From Biomphalaria glabrata (taxonomy: Eukaryota; Mollusca; Gastropoda; Planorbidae), in assembly GCF_947242115.1 (NCBI RefSeq), contig NC_074715.1, positions 50,927,080-50,991,079 of the forward strand: DNA of 64,000 nt. Direction: 5' to 3'. Shown piece after piece: positions 54,311-64,000 of this stretch; the first letter of the stretch is position 1; every line of letters starts with the position of its first letter. The position numbers and the translations under genes are program-made. The notes below the pieces were generated by a model. The model was given only the letters and a program-made list of their open reading frames with translations, had not been told where the DNA came from and did not search any database.

Positions 54311-54450
54311 ATTTGAAGTAAAAATAAATAAGTAAAGTCTAAAAAAAGAGCAGTTGTGGAACAGAAAGCAAACTGGTTGTTTTCATAGAATCGGAAGTAA
54401 TCAAATTATTGTTAGAGTAGTCTCCCTCTTTCCTTTTGATTTTTTTCCCC
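54311..54450 (-). other. Possible non-coding 5' exon of TUT4/7
   Basis: The acceptor before the TUT4/7 start codon (52096-52097) requires an upstream exon. The best donor on the minus strand is CAAAT/gtaagtctg at 54310-54302, a consensus 5' splice site. The exon upstream of it cannot be bounded, and no promoter motif is recognisable. The lower-repeat sequence between 54.1 and 54.5 kb is a reasonable place for the transcription start. This is a guess from one splice motif. Confidence 0.25.
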
Positions 54451-54639
54451 CTAGACTAGAACTACATAGTCATAGATCTAGAAATTGTATATCTAGATCT
54501 ATCTCCTCCACCCCTCTGCGTAAAAAAAAAAAAAAAGGTTTTCACTCAGAATAACTCAATCCTAAACATTTTTTAAATAGGCAACCCATAGGCCTACGTT
54601 AGCTGACTATCGTGTGGTAGCCTATGTGTAGGGCTCTGC

Positions 54640-54768
54640 GCTCTCAAATGTCGTTCGAGGATCTGGTTCATAATGGTAGGCCTAGTCCTGGGCGTGGGAT
54701 CGAACCCTGCCCGTTGTGAGGTTCGGACTCTCAAAATCTAAATTTAAGATACATCCGAAATGTATCAA
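54640..54768 (+). repeat. SINE A, decayed copy
   Basis: GTGGGATCGAACCCTGCCCG, GAGGTTCGGACTCTCAAAAT and ATACATCCGAAATGTATC. The middle is deleted. Confidence 0.4.
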
Positions 54769-54832
54769 AATAAAAATAAACGCACAAAATGTATGCCTAC
54801 TGATAGAATCTGAGCGCCTAGATCAGCGGTTC

Positions 54833-54970
54833 TCAGCCTTTATATAGTTCTGCGACCTCCCCTCCCCCCCCCAACTGTTTTTTTTTTATAATTGCCCATT
54901 ATTCTACGATCCCTCAACCTTCTAAAAGCCTGGATAACAGTGGTTTCATTTTTTTTAAATCGTTATCACA
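54833..54970. mobile_element. Possible hAT terminal fragment
   Basis: CAGCGGTTCTCAGCCTT followed by TGCGACC and a C-run resembles the CAG-GGTTCTCAACCT...GCGACCCC end of widespread hAT elements. No matching right end or duplication was found, so at most one end survives. Confidence 0.35.
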
Positions 54971-55479
54971 AGGTAAATATCAGATAAAGCCTAGGCCTAC
55001 ATGTTGTATTTTCTTTTTATATACTTAACATTGACTGGCTGGTTTAGATCCATATTATATAGGCCCTATATAGGCTATAGGTTTACAAATCTACCAGATC
55101 TGTTCTTTATAAAAAGCTTTTCTTTTAAACACAGCTACTGCCCGCATAGAACTACATAGATATTACTTCCTAAACATGCTGATGTCATAAAACGCTTCAC
55201 CGAAGCGCAAACATTTTTTTTTTTACTGTACAGAATGTTGGAAGATCGATATTTTAAGATAGCCTATATAGGTCTATACAATGTTTAAGGCTTAACATAT
55301 ACATACTAACTAGGCATAGGTAGGCCTACTACGTTTCTTAGAAATGTAGACCTGGTTCTTGTAAACTCAGAAACAAAACAGTGTCATAATCATAGGGTTT
55401 TTCAGACGCCCGGCAAAAGGAGGACCTTCTCCGTCTGACAGGCCTATCTCTAAAATGCGAAAATGTCCGATGCTCCTTA

Positions 55480-55885
55480 TCATAATAATAGGCCTAATAA
55501 TTTTATTTATAAAGCGCTGTACCAAACAAAATGTAGTCTCAAGGCGCTGTGATAACATTACAAACATAATCACGACTCCACGAGAGCGAAAATGACAAAC
55601 TAATCTAAAAAAAGTTTTAAACAGATAGGTCTTAATGTTCTTCTTGAAAGTAATGTAGCATGTTGTCTGTCTGAGATCAATGGGGAGTGAGTTCAAAACC
55701 CTTGGTCCGTGCACTGAAAAATCCCACAGACCGTAGCTTTTGAGGGAGAAACGTACGTGGCACCACTAGAAGCGTTGAGTTCATTGAGCGCATGGCTCTC
55801 TGAGGGACATTTGGAGTGATAAGTTCGCTAAGGTACAAGGACATTTCTTTGTTATAGATACACTGATGGCAAAGTGTGGCTACCT
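55480..55885 (-). mobile_element. LINE 3' end, Jockey/RTE-like C-terminus
   Basis: The minus strand reads LYLSELITPNVPQRAMRSMN, STLLVVP, then, after a frame change, GPRVLNSLPIDLRQTT and FKKNIKTYLF. These are the standard ending of many LINE ORFs (GPRLWNSLP...FKK-LKTYLF). The 3' end AGCGCTTTATAAATAAAATT and a (TTA)n tail follow. Confidence 0.65.
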
Positions 55886-56129
55886 TGTAGTCGATTCTCG
55901 CTTGTAAATTTCATTTATATTACTCATCAATTAAACCAAGGATATTATCAAATTGGCGCATGTCTTTCCACACAGAAAAAAATGGAAATTAATTTAGGCT
56001 AAGTATCAAAAAAAGCTAAAACAAATAATTACTTAAATTCCTACGTTATTTACGGTTAACTATACTTACGACAATACACGAAAAATTAACTTGAAATACC
56101 CATATTGACGAAATTATTTTTAGGAAATG

Positions 56130-56330
56130 AAGGGGAATGTTACTCACCTTCATCTATCTGTTGGACTGTTAGGGCAACACACCGTCTTTCACCATTCCTC
56201 TCTGTCTTTTGCCTTGGATAGAACCTCTTTCAATGGCAGCCCCGTCCATTCTATTATGTCTTCTCAGTGCTTTCTCTGTCTGCCTCTTCTTCTTTTTCCT
56301 GGTAGGGCTACTTCGCAAGCCCCGAAGACC
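56130..56330 (-). mobile_element. LINE C-terminal fragment
   Basis: The minus strand reads KKKKRQTEK, then IIEWTGLPLKEVLSKAKDREEW and a stop, matching the family also present at 42430-42600. Confidence 0.5.
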
Positions 56331-56529
56331 TTAAATTGTAATATGGCCATAGAGTTTTAGTGGGGTCTTTTTTGTTTGTTTGTATTTTACAATAGTTAGG
56401 AGGTCCTGGGGTCCAATCGCTCTAGTATCCCTTTCTCTAAATCTCTTCGTTTGTGATGCGGTCTTTAAATGTGATACTGTAGAATTTCCATTCAATTGCT
56501 AAGATCCTCCTTTCTAGCTCTGCAGTCAG

Positions 56530-56765
56530 CGTCCAAGACTCGCAAGAATATATATGAAGGTACTGTAAGAATTGAAGGAAGAAGAATTACTATCTTGCGC
56601 TTCCCTGATGGCATAGATGGCCTAGCAGGGACAGAAGAAAAACTAGCCGACTTGGTGATGCACTCCGACAAGACTGCCACAAGATATGGTATGCAAATAA
56701 ATACCGAAAAAAAAAAAACTCAAATTATGACAAATAGACAAAAGGGCTTTAAAAGGGGCAATAAA
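56530..56765 (+). mobile_element. LINE reverse-transcriptase fragment
   Basis: IEGRRITILRFPDGIDGLAG, then EEKLADL and YGMQINTEKT, corresponds to the palm region around the FADD box, here degraded to FPDG. It lies in the opposite orientation to the fragment on its left. Confidence 0.55.
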
Positions 56766-56814
56766 GTTTATTAAAAGAATTTTTTACAAATCAAACATAA
56801 AACTAAAAAGTTAT

Positions 56815-57035
56815 TTAACCCTGGGTTATGATAATAGTAAAATATGAATCCTTTGTTTGGAACACATGAACTCGAGTTAAGAAAGAAAGTAGAACAGGCG
56901 CAAAATAGAACCGTGAGATTTATAACATTTCTTATTCTATATGAAAGCAAAAAATTATACAAGTGCTCCTCTTTGCTTAGTGGTATTAGAGCATAAAATT
57001 TGTTGCCTGAGTCAGCCAGTAGATTTTAAGATTAA
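56815..57035 (+). mobile_element. LINE reverse-transcriptase fragment
   Basis: ESFVWNT, a frame change, then HELELRKKVEQAQNRTVRFI is the thumb-region motif (VW-P-...I-EVQRRA-RF) of many LINEs. It is interrupted on its right by a SINE B. Confidence 0.5.
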
Positions 57036-57044
57036 CATGCATGA

Positions 57045-57301
57045 GGAGCGGTGGCTGAGCGGTCAAGCGCTTGACTTCCGAACCGAGGTCTGGGGTTCGA
57101 ATCATGGTGAAGACTGGGATTTTTAATTTCGGGATCTTCGGACGCCTCTGAGTCCAACCAGCTCTAATGGGTACCTGACATTAGTTGGGGAAAAATAAAG
57201 GCGGTTGGTCGTTGTGCTGGCCACATGACAGCCTCGTTAACCGTAGGCCACAGAATTATCTGACCTATATACCGCAAGGTCTGAAAGGGGAACTGTTTTC
57301 T
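57045..57301 (+). repeat. SINE B with target-site duplication, best-preserved head
   Basis: The head GGAGCGGTGGCTGAGCGGTC, GCGCTTGACTTCCGAACCGA and GGGGTTCGAATCATGG shows near-consensus A and B boxes. The 3' end is AAGGTCTGAAAGGGGAACTG. ATGCATGA flanks it at 57037-57044 and 57302-57309. Confidence 0.82.
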
Positions 57302-57304
57302 ATG

Positions 57305-57386
57305 CATGACTAGATTGACACAAGGTTGCGTGTAGAAAGTAATTATCTTCTACTTTGAACTAACGTCTCTAACCTATAAGATATAT
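57305..57386 (+). mobile_element. LINE family D tail scrap
   Basis: CATGACTAGATTGAC, AATTATCTTCTACTTTGAAC and ATAAGATA follow the family D 3' end in plus orientation, directly after the SINE B copy. Confidence 0.45.
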
Positions 57387-57585
57387 AAAGGCCTATGTAC
57401 CGGTAGATATATATTTATATATATATTTATATTCTACTATAGGCCTAGTATTGTATGATCAGAAACTTTTTTCTCTGCAGGATCCATAAGTGGTGCATAT
57501 GGGAAATCTTTCCGACATCTCCTGTTTAAAATTATAAATAGACATCTCATTTTGATAAACTTTTTCATAAACAGGTATTCCTACA

Positions 57586-59783
57586 CAGTGGCGTCACTGG
57601 GGGGGGGGGGGGGCGGGGGGGGGGGGGTCCGGTCCGCACCGGGTGACACCTAAATAAAAAAAGATGCTATTAAAAAAAATGATAGTGGTTAAATATTGGA
57701 ACATATTATTCACAATTGAAGATGATGATGTAATTTCAGATGAATATAAAAGAAGCTTTAGCCAAGATGAAGGAAATGTTACAATGACTTCAATATTTTA
57801 CCAATATATTAAATATTTTGCCAATTTCCCATGAATTGCGCAAAAATGAGTATCCAAAGCAAAAGGAAAAGTACGCCAGTTGTTAAAAGAATGGTTCTGA
57901 TACTTACTGTTAGGGATGATTTAGTCACTTAATAGCTAGTAACCTAATTGCATGTTTTTTTTTATTGTCAACTATTTTCAGCTAATTCTATAGAAATGAG
58001 ATACAAATTAGTAACTTAATTTGATAAGTGGTGGAAATAAAAATCCGAAATTGGAATATCAAAAGGCATATGAAGAATAGCCATCAGGATTGGAAAATCA
58101 GAAAACAAGGAGTTACCGGCTACTAATAGAATTGACAAGGAAGTCGTTGCTATGATTGATGTAAAGAAGAAAAACAATGGGAGAATTAATTGCACAGATT
58201 GTTTCTTTGAAATCAGAATTTTTGATATTTCGTGTCCATATTAACGACGAGTCTTTATTGAATATAAAATTTCTATAAGATGAATCTAAAATATTGAAAA
58301 GTTTATAAATGTTTCAAAAAACCACGTTAAACATATACTAATAAGAGTCAGAATTATTATAAGCACCTTTGTAGGCTATTTTGTTTGACAGCACACCTGA
58401 CATAGCTCACAGTGATAAGATTCATAAGTTATAAGATTTTAAGGGAGAAAAAAAGCTGATGAAATCAACTTAATATCTTAGAATGTCTATCAGGGATATA
58501 ACAAAAAATGCAGCTTCGGTGTATGGAACTTCTTCTTCTTCACCGTTCTCATTGTTATGTTGGAGTGTTCATATGACTAGACCAATACATGAGATGAACT
58601 TCGCAGTGGTTTCCAAATCAGGGAGCTCTCCATATAGTTTTCTTTCTATTGGGGTGATTTGGGGCCAATGTCTTATACGGGCCTCTTGGTAGAGAGAACA
58701 GTTTTGGAGGACGTGGTCGGCATTTTCTGGTGATACTCCACATGGGCATATTTCACTGGTTCCAATTTTGAGCTTCCGGAACATGTGTTGTCGCATTCTG
58801 TTGTGTCCGGTCCTGAGTCGAAAGATTAGACGTTGGTCTTGTCGGGATAGCTTATATTAAGCGTCATCTTTCTTGTGATTTGGATGGGGGCTCGTCCATT
58901 TCTCATTTATTTTATCTACAATTAATTTCTTCATTTCTCCTGGATAGGGTGCAGAGTTTACTTGTGAGTTTGTTCTCCCACTTTTGGCGAGTGTGTCAGC
59001 CTTCTCATTTCCTGCTAGTTGTATGTGAGCTGGTATCCATTGAGGTGTATGGAACAATGGAGGAGTATTACATGAAGCCACAGAAAAGCTATTTAATAGA
59101 TGTGTTTAACATTCACTTAATCTATGTGATCAACATTCTTTTTCAGAAAATTCTTCTTACCTAAATTTTTTTTGTATAATGGAAATCATATTTTTTCGTT
59201 CTAAAGTTATAGCATCTGGATGTGCAGCGTAAGAACTATTTCCAGATGTATTTTATTTTACCTGTTTTTGCTTTATTCATTTTTTTATTATTTTTTTTTT
59301 GCGGGGAAAGTGTACCAAAGATACATAAGAGTAGGCCTACTTTTAAACTATTGACAAAGTGGTGGCTTATTTAACTTTGTCTTTACCAAAAGCATAACAT
59401 ATGTCGGACAAAGGAACAAACGATATTTTCACAACGGGCAAATTTATTACAATGAAATCGTTTAAGACATTACTTTTAAGTAATTGATACGATTTCAAAT
59501 TTTTTTAATCCAGAAAAGAAAAAAACAACAACATTGTAATTTACTTAAGGTTGTTGCAAAATTGAACTACAGATATATTGTAACAACTGAATTTTAAAAT
59601 TTAATTGACACTCATTTTTATAGTTGTTTACCAATCAATTAATGTAGTTAATAATAAAGTATGGGTATAATGGCTCAACAAACAAACAAAAATACAGATT
59701 TTGTTTTTGGGAAGGTGGGGGGGGGGGGGATCGACACCCTTAGTTGACCTCACCGTGTGTCATCCACCCTAGTGGCACCACTG
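57586..59783. mobile_element. hAT-like DNA transposon, about 2.2 kb, with nested LINE
   Basis: The left end CAGTGGCGTCACT and the inverted right end CAGTGGTGCCACT match at 11 of 13. Inside each end is a G-rich run, then a GACAC-type subterminal motif. Flanks are TTCCTACA (57578-57585) and TTCCTACG (59784-59791), an 8-bp duplication with one change. An 8-bp duplication with CAGTGG ends is typical of hAT. No transposase frame is recognisable, so it is either non-autonomous or eroded. A LINE has inserted inside it (58530-59043). Confidence 0.78.
58530..59043 (-). mobile_element. LINE fragment (RNase H end and zinc motif) nested in a hAT-like element
   Basis: On the minus strand the frame starts QWIPAHIQLAGNEKADTLA, the end of an RNase H domain, then has one stop and continues RTGHNRMRQHMFRKLKIG and CPCGVSPENADHVLQNC, a terminal Cys/His motif. 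The tail is (GAA)n. GGTGTATGGAAC flanks both sides (58518-58529 and 59044-59055), a 12-bp target-site duplication. This is an I-superfamily-like LINE, 5'-truncated at 514 bp. It lies wholly inside the element at 57586-59783. Confidence 0.8.
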
Positions 59784-60165
59784 TTCCTACGTTCAAAGCT
59801 TTTCAGAAGCAACCTTAGCTCAGATCATGATTCCAGTTTGTTATTTTGCAATTTTGAGTCTAATATGCTATCGGTGAATGAGCTGACCAGCGCACAGTGG
59901 AAAAAAAAAATACACACGTGTGTTTGCGCTAACCGGTAACTAATGCGCTAAATGTCATTTCAGACGAAATTGATACAGCCTTTGATTTCCAATTAGTAAA
60001 GTTGTCCTCCTTTGTAAAACGTTGCCCTCTCCCTTTTTCATCCTCTTCTGGGCGAGTAGGTATCTGGTAACCATACGCTATTACAGAAGAAACAGGATCC
60101 AAAATCAGACTTACATGCACAGATAAGAAGTTTATTGATCCAAAATGATAGGCAGGCCTATAAAG

Positions 60166-60340
60166 TGTTTTGTTTGTTTGTCAAATGTTTTCCATGCTTC
60201 GGATGTTCAGTGTTGAAGATCATTTACTTCCTAGTCCAAACCTCCAGCAGGACGACGGGGGATGGGAGCGGGCAGGGTTTGAACCATCGATAGTCCGAAC
60301 GACGGTTCAGCGCGCAAACCGCACGACCAGGCAGCCATCC
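60166..60340 (-). repeat. SINE A copy
   Basis: GTTTGTTTGTCAAATGTTTT, CCTAGTCCAAACCTCCAGCA and GCGCAAACCGCACGACCAGG. It has a short deletion before the box B region. Confidence 0.78.
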
Positions 60341-60469
60341 AAGGCTCTTTAGCAGACTAAATTTAGTTCTATATATGAAAATGGATAATATGGGTAGACC
60401 TAAAAAAAAAAAAAAAAAAAAAAAATTCAGAGTAAAAACAATTTAAAAGAAGAAAAAAAATGTATTAAA

Positions 60470-60562
60470 AAAAAGCTGGTCACATGACATCCTCATTAAT
60501 CATTGGCCATAGAAAATGACCTTTATATCATCTGCTCATAGATGGCAAGGACTGAAAGAGCT
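60470..60562 (+). repeat. SINE B, 3' fragment
   Basis: AAGCTGGTCACATGACATCC, CATCTGCTCATAGATGGCAA and GGACTGAAAGAGC. Confidence 0.5.
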
Positions 60563-60869
60563 ACGGTACTATTACCTTACCGAAGTTACCTTACAGTGAA
60601 ATAACTATTTTTAAGTAAAGTAATAATAATAAATTAAAAATAGAAAGAATGAAGTTTATTTGCTTTTAAATGAAACCAAAGGAAACATTTTCAAAAATAA
60701 AGGCTAACAAATAGGCCCTAAGCATAAAAACATTCAATTAATGTTTATTTTTAAATCAAACAGTATAAATCATTATGTAATGGTGAAATAGCTAATCTAT
60801 AACATAAAATCCTTGTTAGATATAAAATGCAGTACTTTCATTGCATAACTACAATTCATATTAATCATA

Positions 60870-62215
60870 GAACTCCGCCATATGACGGTTCCAAGCCCGG
60901 CTAAGAAAGGACGCTGGGCGTATTGTTAGTATGTATGTTATATATAGGTTATGCTATTCGGCATCTAGGAGTAATGTCCCTTGTTGTTACCTTGAATGGC
61001 GACTTAAATAAACAGCTGATTTGTCCGTTAGAAACTAGCATGAGAGTTACGTGCTTAATCGTTTCGTGTTACCAGCATGTAGAGCTAGCTACCCTACCCT
61101 GTAGAAAAACCACTAGCTACAGAAACAACAGACGGCAAACCAACAGAAGTCACGGAAGAGGGAGAGGAATGACCTCCAGCTAGAAGGTTTATGACGCATG
61201 TCGGTGAAAGCAAGAGTTATCTGGAAGCCAACAGGCCGAAGACCATCATCTACCAGTAGTACCAGGACCACCGCCACCATCAGTGCATGAGACTGGGAAG
61301 ACAGCGCAAGGAATCAGTGAGTCAAGATGGACGGGTTCTGGACAGAAAAAGATTGACTTCGGGTGAGCTACTTTTATACTCAGGACATGAGCAAGAGGCT
61401 ATACACACTCAGGGAGTAGCCCTGATGCTGTCTAAGCAGGCTCAGAGAGCACTTATTGGATGGGAAGCGCATGGATGGACAAGTCATATGAGGGGAGGAC
61501 TTGCAGGATAGTGCATGGCAGATGCATTTGAAGTCCAAACAGGAGTTTACTCTCTCCCTTCTTGTTTCTACTAGCCATAAATTGGGTCATGAAGACAGCA
61601 ACAGACCAGACGCAGAACGGTAAACAATAGACACCGTGGAAACACAACTAGACGACCTTGACTTTGCAGATGACTTGGCTCTTCTTTCTCACACACAGCA
61701 GCAGATGCAGGAAAAGGTAAGCGTCGTTGAGGACAATTCAGCTAGAATGGGTCTTACCATAAACAGAGGGAAGAGCAAGGTGTTCAAGATAAAGGCATCC
61801 AACAATACACCCATTGCAGTCCAAGGTGAGGCGCTGGAAGAGGTGGAAAGCACTTATCTCGGCAGTATCATAGACAAGATCTCGAATGAGGAACTGTGTC
61901 AAAGAACAAAGCAGCAGCCCAATGTAAAAGATATCCTTCAGAGACGCTGGAGATGGATAGGTCACACCCTTGCTAGCCTGCATCCAACATAACAAGGCAA
62001 GCCCTAACCAGGAACCTCCAAGGAAAGATGAAGAGGGGTCGGCCCAGGAATACATGGGGCCGCGATCTGGAAGCAGATGCCAAACAGAAGGACAAGACGT
62101 GGGGACAGTTGGAGAGACTCGCCCAGAACCAAGATGCCTGGAGGAAGCTAGTTGTTGGCCTATGCCCCAGAAGAGACCACAGAGAGAGAGGGAATTAATC
62201 AATAGAAACAAATGT
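60870..62215 (+). mobile_element. Internally deleted LINE with endonuclease and RT parts
   Basis: In order on the plus strand: an APE-endonuclease start (ETGKTAQGISESRWTGSGQ, then GVALMLSKQAQRALIGWE at about 61260-61470), a jump to the RT palm (LLSPFLFLLAINWVMKTATD, LDDLDFADDLALLSH at 61560-61700, with the FADD box), EALEEVESTYLGSIID, then RRWRWIGHTL and TRQALTRNLQGKMKRGRPRN to LVVGLCPRR. The middle of the ORF is missing and several frame breaks are present. The 5' part (from about 60870) is less certain. The family is abundant in molluscs and flatworms. Confidence 0.72.
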
Positions 62216-62299
62216 TCTTCTTCAAAAATGTACAGAGTATTAGATTTTTTGTATTATTGTAGAAAGTAGAGTGTGATGAAACAGAAACAAACCACTAAT

Positions 62300-63532
62300 G
62301 ATATGTTAACAACAAAAAATTTATTTCAAAAGATAAAAACATTTTTGTTATGTTTTGCTATTTTTTTCTTCATAATTGTTATAAAGAATCGAGTCTAAGA
62401 CTCTCATAACTCTATGCCTGTTAGAAAAAAAACTCTTGTCTAGGCAAGAGCAGATATAGATTCTAAATATTTACAATTCTATAACTGACGGCTCTTATCC
62501 GAAGATGCTCAGTATAAAAATAAAAATCAACCCAAAAACTGTAAAATTGAAATAAAACAAAAGATTGAAAATAACCCCATTATGAACACTTTCAATTGGT
62601 GAAATTGAGATTTAATTTTCTATATCATACTTTTCCCTACCATTGGTGGATGCAAAGCAGTTTTATCCATGCATTAAAACAAAAAATAACATCAAGATTC
62701 ACAAATAAAGTTTACATTGTCAGAAAATGATTAAGTATATCAGCTCCTTAGCTATTGAACTATTTTATCATTCTTACGTTGTAAAATAAAATTGTTTCTA
62801 TTCAGTGCACTTATTTTTGACATTGTTTTAATAAACAGACACTCAAATTCTATTTTTGCAAGTCTGAAGGGGATGGGAAGATCAACATAGAAAAATAATG
62901 ATGAGATTTTGTTTCAAAGTTATTGCCTTTTCTTTTCCCCCCAAAACACAATAATTTTTAGTAGTTCAAAGTCTACTGACCTAAGAGTTTTAGCAAACAG
63001 TTTTTTTAATTATATGTTTTATGTGTTATTTTGAAGTAATTTATTTAAGGTTTCAAAATAATTTTAATCAAGTGAGGGAAAATAAGTAAATTATATATAA
63101 TTTTTATAACTGAATCTGGTTATAAATTAATTTAAAAAAAAAATGCTTTATAAACTATATAGCAAAAAATTATGGTCATTGATTAAACTGAAAGTAAAAT
63201 ACATTATCAATTTATAAAAAGCTACAAAAACTGTCAAAAAGCTTTTTCAATTTCAATTTTCAATCAACTTCGCATAATTCTATTATAAAATGTATATTTA
63301 TTATTTACAAAATAATAGAAAGTAATCAAATTTTAATCAAAGAAAATGTAGTGAAATTTTTTGTTGCTACATAAAAACTATGTAGAGGTATTTATTGATG
63401 TATATAACAATAAAGATGTTAATATTTAAAATGATAAAAGACTTTGTGTCTTAGTTTTAATTATGACTATATAATATCCCTGAATAGGTGCATAACCAAA
63501 GTGAGTATTGTGCATCATAACAAGCCAAAGAC
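62300..63532 (-). other. Probable 3' UTR of the OSER1 homologue
   Basis: AT-rich sequence with no coding signal lies directly downstream of the OSER1 stop. AATAAA words on the minus strand occur near 62320, just inside the point where LINE-derived sequence begins, so the transcript may end near 62300. Nothing else is seen here beyond A/T runs. Confidence 0.45.
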
Positions 63533-64000
63533 TTATGTATACATCATTTCCGCCATGATAGACATTTTACGAGGGATGTGTAGCAGGTCTTCGAAATAGC
63601 TGGCAAGCTCATTCACGTTGGTTTCCTCCATTCTCATTTCCTGAGAGCAAGACCTATTGATGCTGACTTCATTTGGAGGGCTATGAACTGATGCAGATGT
63701 AGATGAAGCTGATTGGGATGCTTCAGACACTAGCAATGACGAACTTGGCTGGCTTGGTGAGCTGTTAGCAGCCTCTGCACGTAGAGATGTGATACAAGCG
63801 AGTGGCAAAAGATGTTCTGACTCTTCACATACAAGACTTCTATATTCACCGTAAGCAGAAAACAAAGGAAGATTGTCACCAGTGGTGTTTATTTTGGGGA
63901 TTTTAGAAGGAGGTAGCGACCCTGAGCTATGGCGTTTTGACGTTGATACACCTTCATTACTTATACTAGATGAACAAACATTTCCAGACTTGTTCTTAAA
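63533..64000 (-). CDS. OSER1: OSER1 homologue (oxidative stress-responsive serine-rich protein), 3' part
   Basis: An open frame enters from the right edge of the window (FKNKSGNVCSSS at the edge) and ends with TGA/TAA-side codons at 63533. The last residues, NELASYFEDLLHIPRKMSIMAEMMYT, have the OSER1 (DUF776) C-terminal signature; human OSER1 ends in YIPKKMSHMAEMMYT. The upstream part is Ser-rich and disordered, as in the family (SPSQPSSSLLVSEASQSASS). About 155 residues are visible and the 5' part is outside the window. Vertebrate OSER1 is a FOXO-linked protein induced by oxidative stress, with no known enzymatic role. The frame is open without Met up to the edge, so this is an internal or 3'-terminal exon rather than a complete gene. 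Confidence 0.88.
   Translation of the reverse strand, partial: FKNKSGNVCSSSISNEGVSTSKRHSSGSLPPSKIPKINTTGDNLPLFSAYGEYRSLVCEESEHLLPLACITSLRAEAANSSPSQPSSSLLVSEASQSASSTSASVHSPPNEVSINRSCSQEMRMEETNVNELASYFEDLLHIPRKMSIMAEMMYT

Larger units (their letters stand above)
54450..62300. other. Transposon-dense intergenic region
   Basis: About 8 kb without a host gene. From left to right it has a decayed SINE A, a hAT-like terminal fragment, LINE 3' ends on both strands, LINE reverse-transcriptase scraps, a SINE B with target-site duplication, a hAT-like element with a LINE inside it, another SINE A, and a large internally deleted LINE. The individual elements are entered separately. Confidence 0.7.

Noticed and set aside
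57045-57125. Possible functional tRNA gene (clear A and B boxes)
   Set aside because: It is the head of a SINE with a target-site duplication, and the acceptor stem does not close.
1-64000. Retroviral, LTR or Polinton-type elements
   Set aside because: No paired long terminal repeats, gag/capsid, integrase or DNA polymerase signatures were seen on either strand.

Overview
The window is nuclear DNA from an animal with intron-rich, AT-rich genes. The proteins are of ordinary metazoan type. Together with the kinds of tRNA-derived SINEs and LINE remnants, and a pervasive CTAGATCTAGAT-like word in the non-coding DNA, this suggests a heterobranch gastropod, most likely a freshwater pulmonate snail. 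That assignment is an inference from sequence style and no search was run. No rRNA or functional tRNA gene, operon, CRISPR array or LTR/viral element was recognised.

Layout: (1) 979-9648, plus strand: two tandem six-exon paralogues of RIDA, the YjgF/Rid family 2-iminobutanoate/2-iminopropanoate deaminase. (2) 11275-25604, minus strand: a 20-exon WDR36 (yeast Utp21) gene, an SSU-processome factor. The exons I placed sum to 2694 nt (897 aa) with no frame conflict. (3) 31442-52063, minus strand: a 27-exon terminal uridylyltransferase of the TUT4/TUT7 family. The exons sum to 4440 nt (1479 aa). It has an N-terminal pseudo-nucleotidyltransferase module, a zinc knuckle, a catalytic module with an intact Asp triad, a second knuckle and a Gln-rich tail. 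A probable 3' UTR reaches to about 27.9 kb. (4) 52.1-62.3 kb: a gene-poor stretch packed with mobile-element debris. (5) 63533-64000, minus strand: the 3' end of an OSER1 homologue that runs off the window. The genes share no obvious pathway; WDR36 and TUT4/7 are both RNA-processing genes on the same strand, which may be chance.

Much of the rest is a record of mobile elements. There are at least two tRNA-derived SINE families, a third interspersed family and pieces of several LINE families, some with terminal zinc motifs and microsatellite tails. There are also DNA transposons that can be defined by terminal inverted repeats and target-site duplications: hAT-like at 22494-24003, 57586-59783 and probably 1501-1795, and piggyBac-like at 16795-17304 and perhaps 20274-20543. 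Insertion order can be read in two places. A piggyBac-like element sits in a TTAA within the target-site duplication of a SINE, and a LINE fragment with a 12-bp duplication sits inside a hAT-like element. Tandem arrays of 87, 57 and 23 bp lie in introns of WDR36 and TUT4/7. No clearly new biological system was found. The observations most worth following are the nested insertions, short intronic echoes of WDR36 exon sequence, a SINE 8 nt inside a TUT4/7 donor region, and the divergent RIDA pair.
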